From JBKHXF01 sp046566145 (GTDB lineage: Bacteria; Actinomycetota; Nitriliruptoria; Nitriliruptorales; Nitriliruptoraceae), in contig JBKHXF010000026.1 in NCBI GenBank assembly GCA_046566145.1, forward strand, positions 1 through 64,000: a stretch of 64,000 bases of DNA. Reading direction: 5' to 3'. Positions 59,342-64,000 of this stretch are shown piece after piece. Under the pieces are notes generated by a model, which saw nothing but the letters and a program-made list of their open reading frames with translations, was not told where the DNA came from and searched no databases. Numbering within the stretch: the stretch's first letter is position 1; each line of letters opens with the position of its first letter. Made by a program: the position numbers and the translations under genes.

Positions 59342-60301
59342 TCAGCGTCCCAGCGTCTCCCGGGCCCACGCCACCGTGCGCCCGAGCCCGTCGTGCAGGT
59401 CGACCGCCGGCGCCCAGCCGAGCTCACGCGACGCCACCGTCGTGTCGGGACGGCGGACCTCCGGGTCGTCGACGGGGCGCGGGGTCAGGACGAGCTCGGA
59501 GCTCGAGCCGCACAGGTCACGGATCGTCTCGGCGAGCTCGCGGATGGTCACCTCGTGGGGGTTGCCGAGGTTGCAGGGCTGCGTGTACCCGGACACCAGC
59601 AGGGCCAGGATCCCACGGACCAGGTCGTCCACGTAGCACAGCGACCGGGTCTGGCTCCCGTCGCCGTGCAGCGTGATCGGCTCGTCGTCGAGCGCCTGGG
59701 AGATGAACGTCGGCACGGCCCGGCCGTCGGTGAGGCGCAGCCGCGGGCCGTAGGTGTTGAAGATGCGGACGACCCGGACGTCGAGGTCGTGGCTGCGGTG
59801 GTAGGCGTAGGTCATCGCCTCGGCGAAGCGCTTCGCCTCGTCGTACACGCCGCGCGGACCGATGGGGTTCACGTGCCCCCAGTAGGTCTCCGGCTGCGGG
59901 TGCACCTGGGGGTCGCCGTACACCTCGCTCGTCGAGGCCAGCAGGAACGTCGCCTCCTTGGCGCGGGCGAGCCCGAGCGCCTTGTGGGTCCCGAGCGAGC
60001 CCACCTTCAGCGTCTGGATCGGGTACTCGAGGTAGTCGACCGGCGAGGCCGGCGACGCGAAGTGCAGGACCGCGTCGACCCGCCCCTCCACCGCCAGGTA
60101 GTCGGTGACGTCGTAGCGGACGAACCGGAAGCCCTCCCGGCCCAGCAGCGGCGCCACGTTGCCCTCGGACCCGGTGAGCAGGTTGTCGATGGCGACGACC
60201 TCGGCGCCGGCGTCGAGCAGCGCCGTGCACAGGTGGGAGCCGAGGAACCCGGCCCCCCCGGTCACGACGACGCGGGAGCCGGAGAGTTCGGTGAGGGGCA
60301 C
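59342..60301 (-). CDS. UDP-glucuronate decarboxylase-like NAD-dependent epimerase/dehydratase
   Basis: The 319-residue extended SDR has GGAGFLGSHL for NAD, STSEVYGDP with the catalytic Ser/Thr, and YDEAKRFAEAM with YxxxK. Residues DVRVVRIFNTYGPRLRLTDG, VPTFISQAL and DGSQTRSLCYVDDLV match UDP-glucuronate decarboxylases (UXS), which make UDP-xylose for glycan synthesis. dTDP-glucose 4,6-dehydratase is less likely. GTG start; a TAGGCT element lies upstream on the minus strand. Monocistronic. Confidence 0.87.
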   Translation of the reverse strand: MPLTELSGSRVVVTGGAGFLGSHLCTALLDAGAEVVAIDNLLTGSEGNVAPLLGREGFRFVRYDVTDYLAVEGRVDAVLHFASPASPVDYLEYPIQTLKVGSLGTHKALGLARAKEATFLLASTSEVYGDPQVHPQPETYWGHVNPIGPRGVYDEAKRFAEAMTYAYHRSHDLDVRVVRIFNTYGPRLRLTDGRAVPTFISQALDDEPITLHGDGSQTRSLCYVDDLVRGILALLVSGYTQPCNLGNPHEVTIRELAETIRDLCGSSSELVLTPRPVDDPEVRRPDTTVASRELGWAPAVDLHDGLGRTVAWARETLGR

Positions 60302-60539
60302 GAGGGATCCTGTCGACGACGTGCCAGCGGCGCCCGGAGCCTAGTGGCGGCGGTTCGCACCGTTGCGTGCCCGCCACGTGGACCCGGGGCCCGGGTGGGC
60401 GGCACCGTGCCCGCTCCGGCCCGCTCCCGATCCGGCCGCGCCCTCCCATGCCCACGCCTCCCGCCACGTCCGCCCGCCCGTCCCGCCGTGCCTGCGCGCC
60501 GGCGGCGTGCGGCCGCCGGCGCGCGCCCGGGGGGACGGC

Positions 60540-61391
60540 GTGACGGTCATCGGCGAGGAGGACCGGCGGACGCTGGCCGACGGCGTCGCGCACGCGCTCG
60601 ACGGACGCCTGCCGGCGGACGACGACCGCTTCCGGGCGACCACCGACGACGCCGAGGGCGACTTCGTCCGGGCGATGGCCGCCGAGGCCGCCACGATGCT
60701 GGAGGACAAGCCGGCCGACCGGATCCTCGCGTGGGCCGCCGGCGTGGTCCCGCGCTTCGTGATCACCTCCTCCTTCGGCGCCGACTCCGCCGTGCTGCTG
60801 CACCTGGTGTCCCGGGTCGCGCCGGAGGTCCCGGTGCTGTTCCTCGACACCGGCTTCCACTTCGACGAGACCATCGGCTTCCGCCGCGAGCTGGCACGCG
60901 ACCTCGGCCTGAGCGTCATCGACCTGCGCCCCGACCTGTCGGTCGCACAGCAGCGCGAGCGGTACGGCGACCTGCCGACCCTCGACCCGGACGCCTGCTG
61001 CGCCGCACGCAAGACCGTGCCGCTTCGGCGGGCGCTGACGTCGTTCGACGGGTGGGCCACCGGGGTCCGACGTGCGCAGACCCCCGAACGGGCCGGGACC
61101 CCGGTCGTCGAGGCGCGCCGGCACGACGACCGCTGGCTGGTGAAGGTCGCCCCGCTGGCCACCTGGAGCGACGACGACGTGGCCCGCTACCTCGACGAGC
61201 ACGACCTGCCGACCCACCCGCTGGTCGCGCAGGGCTACCCGTCGATCGGGTGCGCGCCGTGCACCTCGCGGGTCGCGCCGGGCGAGGACCCGAGGGCCGG
61301 CCGCTGGGCCGCGTTCGACGACAAGACCGAGTGCGGCATCCACCTCGCCGACGACGGCACCATCGTGCGGACCACCACGACCCCGGGGTGA
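60540..61391 (+). CDS. cysH: Assimilatory adenylyl-sulfate (APS) reductase
   Basis: The 283-residue enzyme reduces APS (or PAPS) to sulfite. The PP-loop-type motif SSFGADSAVLLHL binds the nucleotide. Two cysteine pairs, Cys153-Cys154 (DACCAARK) and Cys238/Cys241 (GCAPC), ligate a 4Fe-4S cluster, the mark of APS rather than PAPS reductases. Cys265 in ECGIHL is catalytic. The GTG start lacks a good Shine-Dalgarno. It is followed after 6 nt by a siroheme-pathway gene, which fits sulfite reduction. Confidence 0.93.
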   Translation: MTVIGEEDRRTLADGVAHALDGRLPADDDRFRATTDDAEGDFVRAMAAEAATMLEDKPADRILAWAAGVVPRFVITSSFGADSAVLLHLVSRVAPEVPVLFLDTGFHFDETIGFRRELARDLGLSVIDLRPDLSVAQQRERYGDLPTLDPDACCAARKTVPLRRALTSFDGWATGVRRAQTPERAGTPVVEARRHDDRWLVKVAPLATWSDDDVARYLDEHDLPTHPLVAQGYPSIGCAPCTSRVAPGEDPRAGRWAAFDDKTECGIHLADDGTIVRTTTTPG

Positions 61392-61397
61392 CCCACG

Positions 61398-62087
61398 ATG
61401 GCGTTCGACTACCCGGTGACCCTCGACCTCGCCGGACGACGGTGCCTCGTCGCCGGTGACGGCCCGCTCGCCCTCGACCGCGTCGAGGGGCTCGTCGCGT
61501 CGGGCGCCGCCGTCGAGCTGTACGCCGCCGCGCCGGCGGCCGAGCTCGCCGGCGCCGTCGTCGCCCACGGCGTCGCCCACCACGCACGCACGCTCGCGCC
61601 GGCGGACCTCGACGGGGCCTTCCTCGCCATCGTGACCCGCGAGGACGACGCCGACGTGGCGGCGCTGTGGGACGCCTCGCGGGAGGCGCGCGTCCTGTTC
61701 GCCGCGCTCGACGACGTGCCGCACTGCGACTTCGGCGCGATGTCGACGATCCGCCGTGGCGACCTGCGCGTGACGGTGTCGACCGCGGGTCGTGCACCCG
61801 CCCTGGCGAAGCGCCTCCGCCGGCGCCTCGAGACCGACGTCGACGAGGCGTACGGCGAGCTCGTGGAGCGCATCGACGCGGCCAAGCGACGGGTCGGCCC
61901 GCGGACCGTCCCGTTCGCCGCGTGGGCGGCGCGCTGGGAGGAGGCGCTCGCCGACCTCGACGGGCTGCTCGAGCTCGTCCGCGCCGGTCGGGCCCCCGAG
62001 GCCGAGGACCGCATCGTCGCCACCATCGCCGACGCCGGCGCCGGCCCGGTCGACGACGGCCCGGTCAGCCCGGACGACGCAGGCTGA
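61398..62087 (+). CDS. Precorrin-2 dehydrogenase (siroheme synthase N-terminal type)
   Basis: The 229-residue protein has the CysG-N/Met8 fold: YPVTLDLAGRRCLVAGDGPLALDRVEGL, the NAD-binding start, DGAFLAIVTREDDADV, FAALDDVPHCDFGAMSTIRR, and TVSTAGRAPALAKRLRRRLE. It oxidises precorrin-2 to sirohydrochlorin for siroheme, the cofactor of sulfite and nitrite reductases. The methylase (CysG-C) domain is absent. Its last 23 nt overlap a convergent small gene. It forms an operon with cysH. Confidence 0.9.
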   Translation: MAFDYPVTLDLAGRRCLVAGDGPLALDRVEGLVASGAAVELYAAAPAAELAGAVVAHGVAHHARTLAPADLDGAFLAIVTREDDADVAALWDASREARVLFAALDDVPHCDFGAMSTIRRGDLRVTVSTAGRAPALAKRLRRRLETDVDEAYGELVERIDAAKRRVGPRTVPFAAWAARWEEALADLDGLLELVRAGRAPEAEDRIVATIADAGAGPVDDGPVSPDDAG

Positions 62088-62262
62088 CCCGCCGGCGGTG
62101 CGCGACCGCCCGCCGGCGCCCCTCGGCCCGGCGTGCCCGCTCGACCTGCCGGGCGTGCTGCATCGCCAGCGACGGAGGCAGCGCCGGGTGCAGCGGCGCG
62201 CGGGTCCCCGCCGCGTCCCACAACCGCCACGGCTCCCCGCCGTGCCCCGTCTGCCGTCCCAC
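62065..62262 (-). CDS. Arg-rich 65-residue protein, function unknown
   Basis: The 65-residue product is strongly basic: VGRQTGHGGEPWRLWDAAG at the N-terminus and RRAEGRRRAVAHRRRVSLRR near the end. GGAGG six bases before the GTG is a near-ideal ribosome-binding site, the main evidence that it is real. It could bind nucleic acid. It converges on the precorrin-2 dehydrogenase gene, overlapping its 3' end. Confidence 0.55.
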   Translation of the reverse strand: MGRQTGHGGEPWRLWDAAGTRAPLHPALPPSLAMQHARQVERARRAEGRRRAVAHRRRVSLRRPG

Positions 62263-62475
62263 CGTCGTCCTCCGTCGCCTCGGCCCGCGGTCCTCGCGCG
62301 CGATCACACCGGGACAGACGCACGCGCGGGCCCCGTGGTTGCACGCCCCTCGTCCGGCCCGCGGCACGAGGGACGCAGGCGCGTCGCGCGCGTGGTGAGG
62401 AGGTCCCGGCGGGTCGACCGGCGAACCCCTCCACCGGTCCACCTCCGCCCCCGAGTCACCCGAGGTCCGCACCCC

Positions 62476-64000
62476 ATGTCCGACGCCCCCGCCGCTCCCG
62501 GCACCACCCCCGCCGCCGGCGCGACCCCGACCGACGGCCGCGTGACCCGTCGCAACCTGCTCAAGGGCGCCGGCCTCGCCGGCGCCGCGCTCGCCGCCAC
62601 CGCGGCCGGGCCCGCCACGAGCGCCCTCGGGGGCAGCGCGCCCGCCGCCGGCGCGGCCGCCGCCGGCGGCGCGTCGGCCGAGCCGCTGCAGCTCGCCCGC
62701 GTCTGGGCCGCCACCCCGGCCCAGCAGGCCCTGCTGTCCGCGTTCGACGACACCCACGTGGTGTTCGAGGACGGGTCCATCGAGGTGCTGCTGTGGCCCG
62801 GTGACCTCGCCCGCCTGCGCGCCACCGGCCTGCGCCACCTCGTCACCGTCGAGGACGTCGCCGCGCGCGACGCCGCGCTGCTGTCCCAGCCGGACGTCCG
62901 CCCCGCGGGTCTGCTGCCCCAGCCGGGCGAGACCCCGAACGGCCAGTACCGCACGCTCGCGCAGTACGAGGCCGACATGCGCAAGCTCGCCAAGGACAAC
63001 CCCGACATCTGCCGCCTCCTCGAGCTGCCGTTCCGCACGCTCGAGGGACGGCAGGTCCTCGGCCTCGAGGTCTGCCTCGACCCGGACCGGGTCGACGGCC
63101 GCCCGGTCTTCTACAACGACGGCATCCACCACGCGCGGGAGTGGCCGGCCGGCGAGCTCCCGATCATGTGGGCCCACGACCTGGTCGAGGGGTACCGCAA
63201 GGGCGACACCCGGATGGTCACCATCGTCGAGAACGTGCGCAACATCGTCGTCCCCGTCGTGAACCCGGACGGCTTCGAGCTCTCGCGCTCCACCCCGGTC
63301 GGCACCGGCGGCTCGGACCTCGGCACGGGCACGGTCGGCACGCTGTTCGGTGACGGCGCGGAGGCGATCATCCTGGGCGGCCAGGGCCGCTACCAGCGCA
63401 AGAACCGGCGCTCCTACCTCGGCTCCGACGCCCCGACCGGGTCGCCGCTGCGCGACTCACCGAGCGTGCCCAAGCCGGTCAACGCCGACGCCTACGGCAT
63501 CGACCCCAACCGGAACTACGGCTACGGCTGGGGCGGCGACGGCTCGTCGGCGGACCAGCTCTCGCAGACCTACCGCGGCACGCAGCCGTTCAGCGAGCAG
63601 GAGTCGCAGAACGTCCGCTGGGTGTTCGAGCGCTACCACTGCACGGCGTCCATCAGCCACCACACGTCCGGCAACCTCGTGCTGTGGGCGTGGGGCGACA
63701 CCTTCGACAACGCCCCGGACAACGGCCTGCTCGAGGGCTTCGGTCGCGTGACGGCCGCCTACAACGGGTACCGCCCGCAGAAGTCGATCCAGCTGTACAT
63801 CACGACCGGCACCGCGTCCGACTACATGTACGGCTCGCGTGGCTCGATCTCCTACACGTTCGAGCACGCCGGCAACGCCTTCCACCCGGCGTACCTGTCG
63901 ACCGTGCCGGCGATGTACGAGAAGAACCGCCCGGCCCTGCTGTTCCTCTGCGAGCAGCTGTGCCTGCTGCCGGCGCAGCGGCCCTCGTACGCGGACCTGC
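62476..64000 (+). CDS. Secreted M14 zinc carboxypeptidase (cut by window edge)
   Basis: The visible 508 residues begin with a twin-arginine signal (TRRNLLKGAGLAGAALA, about residues 22-38) and an Ala/Gly-rich linker. A propeptide-like region follows, then the metallocarboxypeptidase domain: zinc ligands His219 and Glu222 in HHAREW, NPDGFELS, substrate-binding IDPNRNYGYGWGG, third ligand region SISHHTSGNLVLW, and catalytic Glu in SYTFEHAGNAFHP. It removes C-terminal residues from peptides outside the cell. Active-site residues are intact. The C-terminus runs off the edge. No clear Shine-Dalgarno site precedes the ATG. Confidence 0.92.
   Translation, partial: MSDAPAAPGTTPAAGATPTDGRVTRRNLLKGAGLAGAALAATAAGPATSALGGSAPAAGAAAAGGASAEPLQLARVWAATPAQQALLSAFDDTHVVFEDGSIEVLLWPGDLARLRATGLRHLVTVEDVAARDAALLSQPDVRPAGLLPQPGETPNGQYRTLAQYEADMRKLAKDNPDICRLLELPFRTLEGRQVLGLEVCLDPDRVDGRPVFYNDGIHHAREWPAGELPIMWAHDLVEGYRKGDTRMVTIVENVRNIVVPVVNPDGFELSRSTPVGTGGSDLGTGTVGTLFGDGAEAIILGGQGRYQRKNRRSYLGSDAPTGSPLRDSPSVPKPVNADAYGIDPNRNYGYGWGGDGSSADQLSQTYRGTQPFSEQESQNVRWVFERYHCTASISHHTSGNLVLWAWGDTFDNAPDNGLLEGFGRVTAAYNGYRPQKSIQLYITTGTASDYMYGSRGSISYTFEHAGNAFHPAYLSTVPAMYEKNRPALLFLCEQLCLLPAQRPSYADL

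Overview
The window is very GC-rich (about three quarters G+C by eye), with GTG starts nearly as common as ATG and many GTGA/ATGA stop-start overlaps. This points to a high-GC actinomycete. Supporting markers are DUF222/13E12 HNH genes with mycobacterial-type LexA boxes, a DUF3556 protein, an MFS-thymidylate kinase fusion, LPxTG and Tat signals, and cobalamin-dependent MetH. The class is uncertain; a deep-branching lineage such as Nitriliruptoria is a guess. No integrase, transposase, phage gene, rRNA or CRISPR array was found, so this is an ordinary chromosomal stretch with some accessory islands.

Layout. 1-5.4 kb: edge-truncated DUF222 gene, methyltransferase, YrhK-like protein, secreted S1 protease, membrane pyrophosphatase hppA and a receiver protein. 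5.6-15 kb: topA, a secreted S15-type hydrolase with a sortase signal, MFS-tmk, holB and a PAS-receiver protein. 15.2-18.8 kb: tRNA-Thr(CGU), a zinc-ribbon protein, an SDR and an arsenic operon (ArsR-ArsC fusion, aquaporin, ArsC) behind a clear operator. 18.9-28.1 kb: a predicted 39-aa gene, DoxX pair, S8 protease, DUF3556 plus amidase, a decayed MazF with intact antitoxin, and a large M19-like exoprotein. 28.2-32.9 kb: an HD-GYP protein preceded by a 29-aa peptide gene with a structured leader, pirin, and the full-length second DUF222 gene with a tandem-repeat array. 32.9-39 kb: AI-2E-type transporter, then a translationally coupled six-gene run (two crcB, membrane protein, prmA, lipoprotein, RNA methyltransferase). 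39-44 kb: aapJQMP amino-acid ABC transporter. 44-48.2 kb: MATE exporter, MscS-like channel and small proteins. 48.2-62 kb: methionine and sulfur functions (metH, metF, cysH, precorrin-2 dehydrogenase) mixed with a choice-of-anchor B protein, flavin reductase, GNAT-acyl-CoA ligase fusion and sugar-nucleotide decarboxylase. The right edge cuts an M14 carboxypeptidase.

How genes work together. MetF supplies methyl-THF to MetH. CysH (iron-sulfur, APS type) makes sulfite, and the adjacent precorrin-2 dehydrogenase makes the siroheme precursor needed to reduce it. The arsenic operon couples arsenate reduction to a channel rather than to an ArsB/Acr3 pump. Several secreted hydrolases (S1, S8, S15, M19-like, M14, amidase) suggest a polymer- or peptide-scavenging life style, consistent with a broad amino-acid ABC importer.

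Most unusual signals: the 29-aa peptide with a foldable leader next to HD-GYP; the Cys-free ArsR domain fused to an ArsC-like domain; SOS boxes conserved in both DUF222 copies; a GACGTCGAA box shared by secreted hydrolase promoters; dense iteration of the palindrome CGCCGGCG; and a duplicated fragment of the metH 3' end. All calls come from reading sequence and translations; no database search was run.
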